DNA of 64,000 nucleotides, from assembly GCA_009746045.1 (NCBI GenBank), contig RPFO01000313.1, positions 231,476 to 295,475 of the forward strand. The letters are read 5' to 3'. The notes below the pieces were generated by a model that worked only from the letters and a program-made list of their open reading frames with translations, was not told the origin of the DNA and searched no databases. Below are positions 1 to 12,200 of this stretch, in pieces (the first letter of the stretch is position 1; each line of letters opens with the position of its first letter). Source of the DNA: Mesostigma viride (taxonomy: Eukaryota > Streptophyta > Mesostigmatophyceae > Mesostigmatales > Mesostigmataceae). A program made the translations under genes and the position numbers.

Positions 1-831
1 ATGATGAGCCACACTCCAGATGATGCCTAGCTTTATTTAGTTATGTTGTGCCCATGCAGGGAGTAACTCTCTGCTGAGACGACATGCCCTAGCTTTTTGT
101 ATAGCTATGCTGATCTTCCCCCCCATGACAGGCTCCCCCTTCGCTGGGCATAGCTTGAAGATCATGGGGATGCACGTGCCCTGGTGCACCTAGAGCAAGG
201 GTCCTTTACATCCCCACCCTTGCAGGAAGTAGCTTAGGATGTATGATAGGCCATATGCCCCCTCTCAAGGGCTATGTGCTACATATACTCCCAACGGAGT
301 TATGTTACAATTCAATTCAATTCAATTGATCAGGCGAACAAGGAAGGTGCGCCTTCCGTGAATACGTCGAAGGCGACATGCGCAGGCCTGCGTAGGTTCT
401 TACCTTGAATGCCGGAAATGTAAAAGAAACCGGGAAGCTTCGGCACAAACTCGACAACACCATTAAGTTAGCCTCATAATCGCTCGTTAGAGCCTACGTT
501 GCCTCACAATCGCTGCCGTAAACCTGCATTAAATTTCATGATCCGCAAGAGAAATTATATCCTGGACCCCCGCGCCCGTAGCCGTTCGAGGAATTAGCGA
601 TATTGCAAACCGTAAACTTTCCGCCATGAAATGAGGTCATCGACTAATCTTCTGCGAAATCCATGCATTTTTTCTAGCTTTTTAGATGCCATATCGATTA
701 ATATTGCCTGAAGGCAAGCCGCCATGGCCACCTCCGCGAGGGTTGAGCGGTCCGGGCACACATTATACACCGTACGGACGGTACCGCGCGAATTTTTTGG
801 CGCGGAAAATATTCGGCGCGCCACGTCCCCT
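1..831. other. Left edge without a recognisable gene
   Basis: No domain or family could be recognised here on either strand. There is a short ATTCA-type microsatellite at about 308-327, and a GC-rich stretch with repeated GCGCG motifs at about 785-825 just before the first retroelement fragment. The open frames that cross the stretch are short and start in non-coding-looking sequence. The gypsy A fragment begins abruptly at about 832, so this is probably flanking DNA or another unrecognised repeat. Confidence 0.5.
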
Positions 832-1474
832 TAAATGGATGTATGCTCGTAGCGAGGTAGATAAAGTCTGGTATACGGACATGCCGCCTACCCCTGATCC
901 GGAGCTATATTATGAGGTCCTTCCGGGCCGGTGGGTCTCCAGATCCAGCTTCCCGGGTGGCCCAATCCATCCTGCCCTTCAGGCGAGTCATGCTGCTTTG
1001 GTCCGGGCCGCCCTCTTCGGGGTCTCCTGGTTTGGGCCAGACCCCCATGAACCGCAGCAGTTGGTTGTTCATGGTTTCGACGACGCTGGACACTGTCTCC
1101 TTGAGTGTGGGTCCCGCTGCCCTGCCTTGGGGCAGATAGATGCCATCCTCCAGTGTCCCAGGATTTTCTCATACAGGTCTGTCTACCCCTGTGGGCCGCT
1201 CCTGCCTCCGGGATGTTTTCCCTTGGCTTCCGGCTGAGGGCGATGCCGAGTTAGATGATCACCCCTGTGACCTCCTGCGGCCGGGCGGTCGAGTTCATGG
1301 AGATTGCGGACCAGTCGGCGGGGGTGTTAGCATATGGCGATCCTTCCCCTGTGGATGCACCGGTAGAGTCGCAGTACACGCCGGAGTATTCGGCCTCAGT
1401 CGCAGCTTCCTCCTCCTCCGTGTCGGCGCCTTCTCCTGTTCCGTCATCACCGCAGTCGACCAGGCGCGTGTCGG
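832..1474 (+). pseudogene. Chromodomain scrap fused to the N-terminal part of gypsy ORF3
   Basis: The first codons read KWMYARSEVDKVWYT, identical to the chromodomain end of the integrase of gypsy B. They then jump, after a deletion of some 150 bases that removed the pol stop and the ORF3 start, into the proline-rich N-terminus of ORF3 (PTPDPELYYE...). The ORF3 part keeps the region around HGFDDAGHCLLECGSRC seen in gypsy B. A frame change near 1180-1250 splits it: the reading continues in another frame through EFMEIADQSAGV. The fragment stops at the 5-bp target site GTCGG (1470-1474) of copia D and resumes at 24670. Confidence 0.85.
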
Positions 1475-1524
1475 AGTTGCAATCTGTTGCATGACCGAAA
1501 TGCGTGTATAAACTGGTGCATGCA
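1475..1524 (+). repeat. Remnant of the 5' LTR of copia D
   Basis: These 50 bases are identical to the first 50 bases of the 3' LTR at 24169-24218 (AGTTGCAATCTGTTGCATGA and onward). After that the sequence switches to the inverted protease-like segment. About 450 bases of the LTR, the primer binding site, gag, and integrase were lost in the same rearrangement. Confidence 0.85.
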
Positions 1525-2198
1525 TCTGCCAGCATAGCCCCTTGGGTATTGTCTAGCCCTTCCTTGGTTGAGACGTGCCTGGCAACATCATGGAAGGATA
1601 TGGGGCTTTCAGTGGCAACATCGTGGAAGCTCATCCCCAAACTGTCAGGGGTGAGGGCTTAAGGGGTGAGAAGATCGCGTGCAGGAGGCATTTCAGAATC
1701 CTTGTACTCTACCCCTTTCATGGCAGCCACCATAGGCAATGAGAGACCCCGAGCAGCGACATCGAGGGAAAAATTATTCAATCGCATACAGCCAAACCCC
1801 GCTCGGGACAGCTGTGTGCTGCTCACTGTAACCCCGGGTAGCGTCAAGAACGGCTGCCCTAATAAGGCGGGCCCATCATACCCCTCTACCACACACATGG
1901 GCGTGTCTGCGCCGAGTATGGTTAATAAGGGAAATTCCCCCAGGACCTTGTAGGACCCTGACCTAGCAAAATCAGTGACCTGAGTCCAATGAGAGGGCAG
2001 CAAAGGAAAGTCTACACAATTGGCCCCGATAATAGAGACCTGGGCCTGGGTATCAATGAGGAGCCCACAATTCAGCGCCCTAGCGGTTAACAAGGAAGAT
2101 ATGACTGCAGTGCTCGGGCCCAGCTGAGGGGGGACGCCTGCAGTCTGTGGTGGGTTGCTCAGCAAGATTGTTCTAGGGCTGCGCCGGGACAATAACAT
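1525..2198 (-). pseudogene. Inverted copy of the copia D aspartic-protease-like domain
   Basis: Read on the minus strand, this encodes an aspartic-protease-like domain: a DTQAQVSIIG motif where retropepsins have DTGA, then CVVEGYDGPALLGQPFL, matching the hydrophobic-hydrophobic-Gly motif near the end of retropepsins. It is a near-identical inverted partner of 2217-2692 on the plus strand, with a spacer of a few dozen bases at about 2160-2216. The inverted arm keeps about 190 bases, including the DTQ motif, that the plus-strand arm has lost. Direction is opposite to the rest of copia D, so it cannot be expressed as part of the polyprotein. Confidence 0.8.
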
Positions 2199-2216
2199 GG
2201 GGTTAGTAGGCTCCCT

Positions 2217-2848
2217 TTGCCGCCCACCACAGACTGCAGGCGTCCCCCCTCAGCTGGGCCCGAGCACTGCAGTCATCTCTTCCTTGTTAACCGCTAGGGC
2301 GCTGAATTGTGTGTGGTAGAGGGGTATGATGGGCCCGCCTTATTAGGGCAGCCGTTCTTGACGCTACCCGGGGTTACAGTGAGCAGCACACAGCTGTCCC
2401 GAGCGGGGTTTGGCTGTATGCGATTGAAAAATTTTTCCCTCGATGTCGCTGCTCGGGGTCTCTCATTGCCTATGGTGGCTGCCATGAAAGGGGTAGAGTA
2501 CAAGGATTCTGAATTGCCTCCTGCACGCGATCTTCTCACCCCTAAAGCCCTCACCCCTGACAGTTTGGGGATTAGCTTCCACGATGTTGCCACTGAAAGC
2601 CCCATGTCCTTCATGATGTTGCCAGGCACGTCTCAACCGAGGAAGGGCTAGACAATACCCAAGGGGCTAGTATGCTGGCTGCAGGGGAACGATGGTTAGG
2701 ACTGGGTTGTGTGGAGCCAGTGGACCTAGTCCCAAGGGATGGCCGGTTGCCTCGTTTCAAATGGACCTTCCAGATGAAGCCGGTTCCCGGCACTGACAGG
2801 AAAGTAGAGTTTGCTAGACCTGTGGTGCTAGAATTTTCTGGATCTTCT
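2217..2848 (+). pseudogene. Copia D protease-like end and start of reverse transcriptase
   Basis: The segment begins within the protease-like domain (VVEGYDGPALLGQPFLTLPG) and has an internal deletion at about 2312 that removed the DTQ active-site part. It runs on through the linker into the start of the reverse transcriptase (LPRFKWTFQMKPVP, then ARPVVLEFSG), comparable with the same place in copia A at about 15115-15210. A stop at about 2649 and a frame change follow. It is cut at CTTCT (2844-2848) by the insertion of copia C, and the reading resumes at 22598-22602 with the duplicated CTTCT. Confidence 0.8.
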
Positions 2849-3499
2849 AGTTAGCAACAAAGCCAGAGCGTGAGCTCCTGGTCTTTCACGCACACAACGG
2901 GATGAGCCAAAGTTGCAGGACAGCAACCTTTTAACCCGTGCACCAAGCCACGACCACGGTGAGCGGTTCCACGTCCAATGTGGGAGCCTCGGTTCGTGCT
3001 TGCCAAGATAGCTGGTCATCCCCCATGACCAAGCTATATCCTTTGTGTTGTTCCTCGTTCCCATCGGCGTGACGAGGCACGTGCAGGCGTGCAAGCAAAT
3101 CCTCAATGTCCACTGGCATCAGTGCAGAGCCAGGACGAACTGGATTTGCCTAGACTTCTGCAACCTAGGAAGTACAGGACCTGTCACAAGCCTGCAAGGC
3201 CTAGTATCCTTGCAGTCCTGTGCCAGCGATCCAGTATTCCACCAGTCACAGGCTGCTGCTCCACCTGGTCTACGTGGACCACAGTCACGTGATAGTCAGG
3301 CTAAGCCTGTGCAGGCACGGCCTGCCACGTGTCCTGTCCACTATACCAGAGGACTGCACCCTAGTCAGCCACGGACGGCTAGGACTTCGGGACCTCATAT
3401 CTTTCTCGTCCCTTGTCTGTTTCAGGCGGTCAGCACGGCGTTGGAAAGGTCTTTCCAAACTGCATCCACTTAGCATATTGGTTGCCCAAAATGCTAACT
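2849..3499 (-). repeat. 3' LTR of copia C
   Basis: This 651-bp LTR has the inverted ends AGTTAGCA and TGCTAACT. Compared by eye along its full length with the 659-bp partner at 21939-22597, it shows three short insertions or deletions (2, 3 and 3 bases) and no substitution. The adjoining purine-rich tract at 3500-3521 (minus strand: AAAAGAAGAAAGGGTTGG) is the expected primer for plus-strand DNA synthesis and fixes the orientation. Confidence 0.9.
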
Positions 3500-4505
3500 C
3501 CAACCCTTTCTTCTTTTGAGCTGGACCAGCTTGAAACAAGCCTAACTTTGCTTGTGCCCACTCAGCCACAGACCACTTGGTCCCTTGAGGTTGATCAGAC
3601 CTGTTAGGGCCCAGGGTCCTGCCTCCTTTTGGGTAACAACATATATGCCCTTAGACCAGGCTAGGTGTACTGGCCAGTGAATCAGAGGTCACCCCAGGTT
3701 ATCCCCTGACCCCTTGGTCAGCTCCCAACCTTTCCTTGGGAACTTGGTGCTAGATTAAAGTCAAGGCACATTACCTAGTCCAATGGCTGGGATTAAAGGA
3801 TGCCAAGAACGTATTATTGTGAGTTCCTGATCTTTCACAGTTATCACAGGCGCCCGTTCTTATGGCGCCCGCCTTGGCCAAGCTTTCCCTTTTATGCTCA
3901 AAGAGACTTAGGTAGCACCGATGTAAATGCTGCCTTATTGGGGAGCCCATGTCATCACTGGGTGTTAAGCCCAGGAATCACTCATGCCAGGCTGTGGCTC
4001 TGCTGGGGAATTGAACCCCACCCCAACCTCCAGGTTTATAGGTGACCTGGAACTTTTACACAAGACAAACATTACAACCATGAGAACAACATGAGAATGA
4101 CATGATTATGTTTTATTCAAGCATTATATAACCCAGAATGTGGCTCCCTGGCAACCATGTTCCACATGGTCACACAACCAGGTTCTTTATTAGCAACAGG
4201 TTGGAAACAAGCACTAGAAAACATATGTACAGCAACCTGTAAGAACCAGCATTCGGGTTGCCCTTGCATGGCCTAACTGTTTGAGGCCAAAGGCGTCGAC
4301 TTAAGTCCTGGCGACTCTTCTGAACCCCATGGGGAGGGCCAGGCATGATTCTCAGCTGGTAGGAGTGCATTCCACACCAACTCCTGTCCAGGAGGGTGTA
4401 CCTAACCCTGAAGGACCGGCTGTCAACCAGTAAGCACCAGTCACCACTTGGTACTTTGGTCAAGCAGCCCACTGGGGACACCCAAGCTGAAGCAAGGCCT
4501 GGTCT
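3500..4505 (-). other. 3' non-coding part of copia C with polypurine tract
   Basis: About 1 kb between the RNase H stop and the 3' LTR, without a recognisable protein on either strand. The polypurine tract abuts the LTR at 3500-3521. A tRNA B-box-like string, GGGGAATTGAACCCC (4005-4019), is palindromic-looking, but no tRNA fold was found around it. The stretch is long for a Copia 3' end and may hold an older insertion or a cis-acting region. Confidence 0.6.
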
Positions 4506-6190
4506 CTATGGCCGCCCGTGTAAGGGGTCCATGAGCCCACGGAGCAGGGGGTACTGCCGCTCCGCCTTCTCCTCCAGCTTGGTGAGGGCATCTGCAGGGT
4601 TATCCACACCAGGCACATGTTCAATGTGAGCTAGGTAGGACATCTCCTTGAGCAACAAGTAGTCAAGGTCCCTGCTCCTGGCCAGCTGCCTGTGCACAAA
4701 TTGCACCATGCCCATGCTATCAGTCCTCACCAGTGTGTGCAGCTGCAACCTACAGGAAGCCACTTGACATAGCTGGTAGAAGAGCTCCCTCAAGTAAAGA
4801 GCAGTATGCAGCCCTTCACAGATTGCCCTGCACTCAGCAATATCACTGCTGGGTGTAACCCTGTTCTGTAACCGACTGTACAAGGTAACAAGTGAGGTGT
4901 GATCTTGCTCCAGGGTAACTAATGCTGCTGCCCTGCCCCTGACCTCTGTGACCTTCCTATTGTCCATAGAACTGTCCACATAGAGGATCATGTCAAGGGG
5001 CTTGTACAAATCCACAGGACCCAGTATAAGAGGGGGAGACATCATGACAGCCTGCACCACACTCTCAGCACCCACCTCAACTAGCTGGGAATCAGTAAGT
5101 CGACTCAATACCAGCAAGTCAGGGGCACATATACTTGCAAGCCATGCCAGCATGCCCCTGATGGTAGCACACATAGCCTGCGTGATGGGCTCCTGCAATG
5201 CGTCTACAATCTGTTGTGGATAGTCCTTACCACCCTCCATCTTGATGAACCACGAGCCCTTGGCTTGGAACAACGTAGCCTGCATGCCACAGAAGACCAT
5301 AGGCTCATTCTCCACCATGTGCTGTATCTTACCCAGCTCAAACCGCTTCTGGATCTTGGCCAAAACAGCCTCAACCCAGTCTGGTGGACCTATGAGATGC
5401 AGGTCATCACCATGCAGTGAGGCAAAGACAGGGAGGCCATTGTGGGACCCTTGGAACAAACAGGGATCCACTGGAGACACAGAAAACCCACAAGTATTCT
5501 TCAAGAATTTCTCTAGGCTCTTTCTCCAGATGATGGGACTGGACCTGAGACCTTCCAACCCTTTTAGAATTCTCAGGTACCTGGCCTTTATCTCTGCTCT
5601 CCATACAGCAGGTACAGTCACAAAGAAAGGATCGAGGGATATCTCTCCAAGTCTGCCTAGCCTGGTCCTGGTCACCCTTGAGAAAAGCCCTCTTGAAATC
5701 AATCAGCACAGAGCTATAGGGCACACCCTTAACCAGGAAAGACAGAAATATACACAGCAGAATCCTCCACGTGTCATGCAGCATCCCTGGAGTATAGAGC
5801 TCCTCATCTAACAACTGGCCAGTGCCATGATACTCGGTTACAACTGGTCTGACATGTGGCACCTGGACACCATCTACCTCCTTGAGCTTGAGGACAAACA
5901 TCAATCTGAGCAGCTGGTGAACTTCTGGCAGCTCATCCACAGGCTCTGCACAGTTGGAAACTATCCACTCATGCCCAGAAGCAACAAAGCCAAGAGTCCA
6001 TGCCTTAGCCATCTTGGGGCTTTGCATCATCTCGACTAACTGGCGCCAGGGAATAGGACTGTGAGCAGCTATCTGGTACCTGTTTACCCCTAATTACTGC
6101 CGTGGATCAAAAATGGTTGGGATGATCAACAGGTCCTCAGCTATGGGCTCCTGACCTTGGGGACCCTCTACTTGCTGACTCTTAACAGCC
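4506..6190 (-). pseudogene. Copia C reverse transcriptase and RNase H
   Basis: Minus-strand reading from 6190 down to the stop near 4506. The reverse transcriptase begins around AWTLGFVASG and continues through DFKRAFLKGD, the catalytic-motif region SLHGDDLHLIG (a HxDD form of the usual YxDD), and RGMLAWLASICAPDL. RNase H follows with acidic positions in YVDSSMDN, AECRAICEG, RTDSMG and DNPADALTK. At least two frame changes (about 6085 and 5410-5700) break the reading. Its upstream part lies beyond copia A, at 17427 and higher. Confidence 0.85.
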
Positions 6191-6195
6191 TTCAC

Positions 6196-6716
6196 AGTTA
6201 TTCTAGGGCTTCAGGCCTAGACTATCAGTACACGTGGCGTTGTCCCCGTCTACCAAGTGGGATACGGACATGGACGGTAGTGTAGTACACTGGACATATC
6301 TCTACTAGGATTTAGATCCGCACGTGCCATGTTGGGCACGTGGGTGCTAGATATTAGCACTGAGATATGTAGGGCACACGCACGTGGGTATTCACGTGGT
6401 AGGGTTTATGAGCTGTGATGCAGACCACAAGGTGGTTGCAGTGCTAGTCCTGTACGGAGGTCCTAGGGGAGGTCCAGGACCGTCCACGTAGTGCTGCTAG
6501 GCAGTCGTTGCCTGCGGGCATCGTATCAGTCCTAGCTGGAGTAGATCTAGCTGGACGGAGCCAGCACCTCATTGGTTAGCACTAGTGCAGGATAGCTAGG
6601 TTACCCTAACCTACGTGCCCATGCAATCCAGCTTGGCAAGCTTGCATGGATTGATATTATGCCAGCCATTGCATAATCCAACACACGTTCGCTTCCATTG
6701 CACAAGTGCATTAACT
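6196..6716 (+). repeat. 5' LTR of copia A
   Basis: This 521-bp LTR starts AGTTATTCTAGGGC and ends ATTAACT. It differs from the 3' LTR only by lacking a TA near 6281 and a CTA near 6465; I found no substitution by eye. It contains several CACGTG-type E-box-like palindromes (for example in CACGTGGCGTT near the start and TTCACGTGGT further on), which could be regulatory but are unproven. Confidence 0.92.
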
Positions 6717-6765
6717 TTCATTAATAAAAACTCTCACGGTTTTTATACTACTCTATCATCGTAAA

Positions 6766-9205
6766 ATGTCGAACGTTTCCGATAACGATTACTCTTCGGA
6801 GTCGAGCCTGTCGCCATCGTCCGAGGATTTGGACTACCGGGCGGCAGTGAGGGGCCGGCAGGGTAGGGGTGATCACGCTGGCAGCGATGCCGGCAGTGGT
6901 CGCTCGTCCTCGGACGAGGACCCGCGGTACCTCGACCAACTGGCGTTGAGACCGCCGACATACAATGTCTGGCGACCCAACGCGCCACCGGCTGAAGGGC
7001 AGCCCACGGCACCCGAGTTGATAACTGGGCCGGGGAGGGTGGTGCCAGTTCTGGGGGATATCCCGTCGGATGGATACGACGAGGACGAAGACCTAGTCGA
7101 TCTCGAGCTGCCTGAGGACAGGGAGCAGCGAGAGGAGCTGCTCCGCCGGGAGGCAGAGCGCCTTCGGCAGGAGGCCCAGCTCCGCAGAGAGCTGGAGCAG
7201 CAGCGCGAGCTGGAGGCTCAGCGCGAGGCTCTGAGCTGCGGGCGGAGAATGAGATAGACAGGACAGCCCGGGTGCTCGCGGAGCGGCAGCAGGAGCGGGA
7301 TCGTGTGGCCAGGGCAGGCCTGCGCGCGGGACCGACAGGTGCGCGCGAGGCGCCCCCCTACGTGCTACGCAAGAAGAACGAGCTCTTCACCTTTGCTCAC
7401 AGGCGCACAGCGCGCAACTTTCGGCGCATGGCAGGGGATGTGTTGCAGGAGACAGACTCCTCGGTTGAGATGCAGCCAGGAGCGCGGGGGGAGGAACTGG
7501 TTCTGATGGACCCGGCCATGGTCGAGGCCGAGAGACTGGCCAAGATCGAGTACACTCGGCATTGCCAGCGGAAGGCAAAGCGAGCGATGGTCCGGTCGAT
7601 GGCAGAGAACAGCTTGGCTCGGGAGCGTGCAGCCAGGGAGGCGCAGCATCGGGAACTGCGCAGACTTCGGGCGAAGGCACACGACGCCACAGAGAAGACC
7701 CGGCGTCATCAGGCGCGTTTGGACGCAGCCATGAAGAGGTCGGAGGCGGCACTGGCTGTGATGGTGGGCCCGGCGAGGAGGGAGCAGGAGGCCAGGCTGG
7801 CGAGGAAGAGCAGGCGGAACGCACGTGCCCTAGACAGGCGCATGCGTAAGGAGGAGAGGGCTCTCCGCCGGTATCAGGAGGCGGCCAGGACCTGGGCTCT
7901 GCAGGGCGAATTCGGAGACGCCATCCGTTTTGAGCGTGGTCTGGCGCCACATGAACCGCTGCCCGAGGACGCGGTACTGGACTTCATGCGCACCCCACAG
8001 CCAGCAAGAGCCCAGCGAGGAGCGGCTTTGTTAACCGCGCGTGAGCGCGTACGTGCTGGTGCAGACACACCCCACACCCCACCCCCCACACCCAAAACCA
8101 CTTTGCAGACCGACACGGACTTGGAATTGGACCGCATCGCTGCACTACTCCACCAGGAGCTGGACGCAGCGGAGGCCAACCCGACCAAGCGGGCGCGGGC
8201 AGCAGAGGCAGTAGAGCAACTGCTGAGGGCCGCCAAGCGGGTACGCCAAGGAAAGGGACAGGCGGGGTGTGGACCATCGTCTACGCCCCAGCGGTCGCAT
8301 CCAGAGGAGGATGGTGACGAGGGGAAGGACGGGGGAGCACCAGGGGGAGGGGCACCCTCAAGCACCGGGGGTATGGCGGGCGGCAGCAACGCTGGAGCGA
8401 CAACCCAGCAGCAGCAGCAGCCACAGCATCAACAACAGCAGCAGCAGCAGCAGCAGCAGCGGCAGCACCGGCAACAGCAACCGCAGCAGCAGCCGCAGCA
8501 GCAGCAACCTCAACCACAAGCGGCTGTCGCTGTACCACAGCGACCCAGTTTTGATGCATCCCGTAGGGAAGATAGGATTACCTTCCCAGGTCTAGCTGAG
8601 GGGTTTGTGCAGGAGGATGCACTTGAGTTTCTTTTCAAGATAGAACATTCCTGGTCCCATGATAACATCCGTGATTGGTTTCCTGCTCTTAGGGTGTCTA
8701 ACACGATCCACCAATCTGCACCTAGCATAAAACAAATGGTACAGATGTACGAGAGGAGGGCCAGCACACCTGGGGCAGAGGAGGTGCAAATCTTCACAGA
8801 ATTCATAGCAGACCTAAAGGGGCTGTTGACCAAGGGGGAACACCTGCAGGCTCTCAAGGGGTTCAATTGGTTGGCCTCGTACAAAGTCAACAAGTCTGAC
8901 TACGTACGTGACAACAAACAGTATGTCATGTACATAGACAGGGACGAGGAGTTGAAGAAACTCAACTCTAAGTACCTGATCCATCAGTGGCTCACCAAAG
9001 CTGAGTTGGACAAGAACACCAATGCAGTTCTGCTGGCTGCATGGCCTTAAAGACAAGTGGGATGATTTTAGGGGGGCCATGTTGTTCATTCAGCAGAGCC
9101 TAGAACCCTTCTCCACTGTCAAGGAACCCAAGGTCAACAAGGTCCAAGGGGGGGGAGGTCAGGACGGTGCAGGTCCTAGCAGGAAGAAGCTCATTGTCCA
9201 AAAAC
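6766..9205 (+). CDS. Copia A gag, N-terminal and capsid-like part (frame-broken)
   Basis: The start at 6766 (MSNVSDNDYSSESS) lies 50 bases after the 5' LTR. An acidic, serine-rich head is followed by a long E/R/A-rich coiled coil (about 7100-7960). The frame changes once at about 7235-7260: the coil continues in the second frame as ENEIDRTARVLAERQQERDR. A proline-rich linker, a polyglutamine run encoded by CAG/CAA repeats (8406-8520), and a conserved-looking globular part (FPGLAEGFVQEDALEFLFKI and onward, 8580-9050), probably the capsid, come next. A stop at about 9048 and the insert at 9207 interrupt it. The zinc knuckle is found beyond the insert. It would package element RNA into a particle in the cytoplasm. 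Confidence 0.8.
8406..8520 (+). repeat. CAG/CAA trinucleotide repeat coding polyglutamine
   Basis: Interrupted CAG and CAA triplets, with a few CCG/CCA and CGG/CAC units, give a glutamine-rich tract inside the copia A gag. The mixture of CAG and CAA keeps the amino acid while varying the codon. A second, similar tract lies at 46126-46310 in another element. Readings in other frames give polyserine or polyalanine and are shadows. Confidence 0.9.
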
Positions 9206-9206
9206 C

Positions 9207-12200
9207 AAATGTCCTCATTTGAGGACATAGTCCTCGTTTGAGACGGGGGGGTTCAGGGGCGTGGTTTTGGCGCCAAATTTGGTCCTAGGGTCACTTGGTG
9301 GGTTTTGGCGCGAAACTGGGATAGGTACTGAGCGCGCCAAGCCCCTGGGGTCGACAGGGGTCGACCGTACCTGGAAAATATGAGGCGACGAAAAGTACCT
9401 ACAACAGCAAGAACATCGCAATGCAATCGAGTGTTTCGTCGAGTGGCGGCTATGGGGTCGTGCCAGTTCCGAGGCTTGCTTGAATGTTATAGGGCATTAT
9501 TTTGCCCCGGACGAAGACAGCATTTTAGATCGTCATCTAGTGATTTCGAAAATGCTATTCTTCACGTGCAGGTGCTTTGTATATGTCGAACATTTTGTTC
9601 ATGAACGGATTTTGGCATTGTTGAAGAAAATCTGAGAGCTACGTAGATCGCATGATAGGTTAGTTCGCAGTTCGGTTTTACAATTTCTTTTTCCGCCCAG
9701 GCGCTGCGGATATCGCGAGTATGGGTTATGGTACGCTTCTGGGCTTATGGGCGACATGGGGAGAAGAGGGACCTGGGCAGTTGCATGCGTCAAAGAGTCT
9801 CTATTTTTTCGTCGTGATGTCGCAGTCGCGCCTGGCGAAAACCAGGGCGAGCGCGAGCCATATTTTTCTTTTGCCGCGAGGCTGGGTGCTTCCCACGCGT
9901 CACCGTCCTTTAATATATATTTCTTGAGCTGGCCCGCGCAGCTGGCGGCCTGGGCGCACGTCAAGAACAAGGTTCCGACTGTCATTCTCAACCGCATCGT
10001 TCTAAGTAAGCGTGTTGAGCGGATTGTAACCTGTAACTCCCGCAGGCGTGATAATTCCGGTTGCTTTCAATGCCCAACATCGTGGTTTTGATTACGTTTA
10101 TGCCCGGGGAATAACGGAAGTTTGCTGGGCAGTACTTTCTTTTTCCCATTGCGTCACTGAAAAGGTAAACGGCCTTGCGTTATCAAAACAGCAGCAAGTA
10201 GAAGTCGCTGTGCTTAATTGCGATGTGGTAGTTTGATTCAACACATATACTGCCTTGTTGCTGAGAAGTTTTTCAAGGCTTGCTGGTATGTTGCCCATAT
10301 GTTTCTAATGCTTCAACTCATGTCCAAGTGATCAAGACTGGCTTGGAAACTTGAGCTTGTCATGTTTACATTGTGCTTGTGTTACAACTTGTGCCTCTTT
10401 GCAGTATATCCCCTAAATGGTCTTGCGGCCGATTTTCCGCCAAAAATCGAGTTCCAGCCGATGCATCGGCCCCTTCTCGGGCGACCAAATGCCGCGAAAA
10501 CTATTGAGAATTAGGAAAAGTTTAGCTGAGAAGATCGAAAGTTTATAAAATACTCTAAAGCATGGTATATGGGTTTGCATACTTCTGACAAAGTTATAGA
10601 GGTGTTCTGGCCGGTCAAAGTACAAGGGGTCAGGGTACTTTTTCACGTACAACGTGCATTCCGGAAAACGACGACCTGGCCATGGCGGCTTGCGCCCACG
10701 CATGGCATTTACGTTTTCGTTCGAATTTTCTGACCAAACTTAGGATATTGATTTTATACGTCCTAAAGATCATACAGGCCAATTTCTGGTTCGCGGGAAT
10801 GCCATTTGATAGGTGTCGGCAGCGTTCTTGCTGGAAAAAACTGCGATCAGGCCGGACGATAGAAACGTTGACAGCAATACCTTTCCGGCGTATTTTAAAG
10901 GATATATCGGTTTCTTTATACTTTTTATGATACATAGTAGTCGTAAACGTGCAAGGGTGGCCAGAAATCGCCGAATCCAGCGACCATGCTGCACAACTTT
11001 GGTGTGCCGAAATGCGCCATTTTGCGGCCACCGCCTGGGCCAAGGTAACGCCATCCATGCCTGGTAAAGCTTAAGCATCGTTTTCCTATCGATGTTTGAC
11101 GTTTATATATACGTTCTAGCTTGTGTAGCACATTCTTTTTGCATTATTCATGCTCTTTCTTGACCCTGGCCTGGCCCCTTTCTAAAACACCCTTCTTAGA
11201 TGCTTCCCTCAGTCAGTTGACCTGCCACAGGGTGATGGTGATAAGTTTTAGAGGCTGTATGGGTTTGAATACCTCCATATATGTTTGTTATACATTTCCC
11301 ATACACATATTGCATGAGTGTGAGGCAGTTGGCTGGTCGCTGTGGCATCATCAAGCACGTAACTGGTGAGTAAAAGCTTCCCATTGACAGCATGTGCCAC
11401 CAGGTGTGCTGGCCATCACCTGGCAAGCTATAGCAGCTTAGGCCTAGTTTATCCTTGCTAGGGCAGGCTGAAATAGGCTCAACATCACTAGTTTGTTGGT
11501 GGCTGCCTCCTAGAATGCATGCCTTGCGTAGGGTATCCGTACCACGTTACCTACGTGCATGGACAAGGTAGCACCTGCACATAGGTGCCATGTAAGGGCA
11601 GTGTGATGATGCAGTTATGTTCCCCATCATTGTGGAAGGGAAATGTATTGTTTGGCATGGTTGGTGGCTATATTAGTAGGTAGTATGCCCACCCCTACCC
11701 CCTTGGTTGCTTTTTACCAACGGTACCCCTATGGGCTGTACTGGGTGTAACTGCTGGTATACCCACCCAAATGATGACCCCAATGGCTCAAACTGTTCAG
11801 CAACTAATTGTTTATCATCCCTGAAGTGGTAGGTGCCTAGGTCTTATAACATAATTCAAAATGCACATTCTACCAAAAATGAAAACGCGCGTCTTGACCC
11901 CCCTGACTTTGACGGCAGTTATACATGGCCTACCCTGCATATATGTGAGGTTGTGATATACCAACCCGAAGGGCAACTCATGGACATGCTTGGCCCCCAA
12001 GGACAGCCATTGGATATGGGTAGGTTGGATGGCATCTGGTTTGCAAAATTGTGAAGATCCAGCCGATTTATCGGCAGGATCTCAGACCATTTAGGGGATA
12101 TGTTTCATATATAACGTAAGGGTTCAGCATCATGGTTTAGCACCGTGGTGGCAGCCGAGCCTCTACTAACGATCATGGACCTAACCTTGGCAAGTATTTG

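Noticed and set aside
4005-4019. tRNA B-box-like GGGGAATTGAACCCC
   Set aside because: Isolated string without a cloverleaf, within copia C non-coding DNA.
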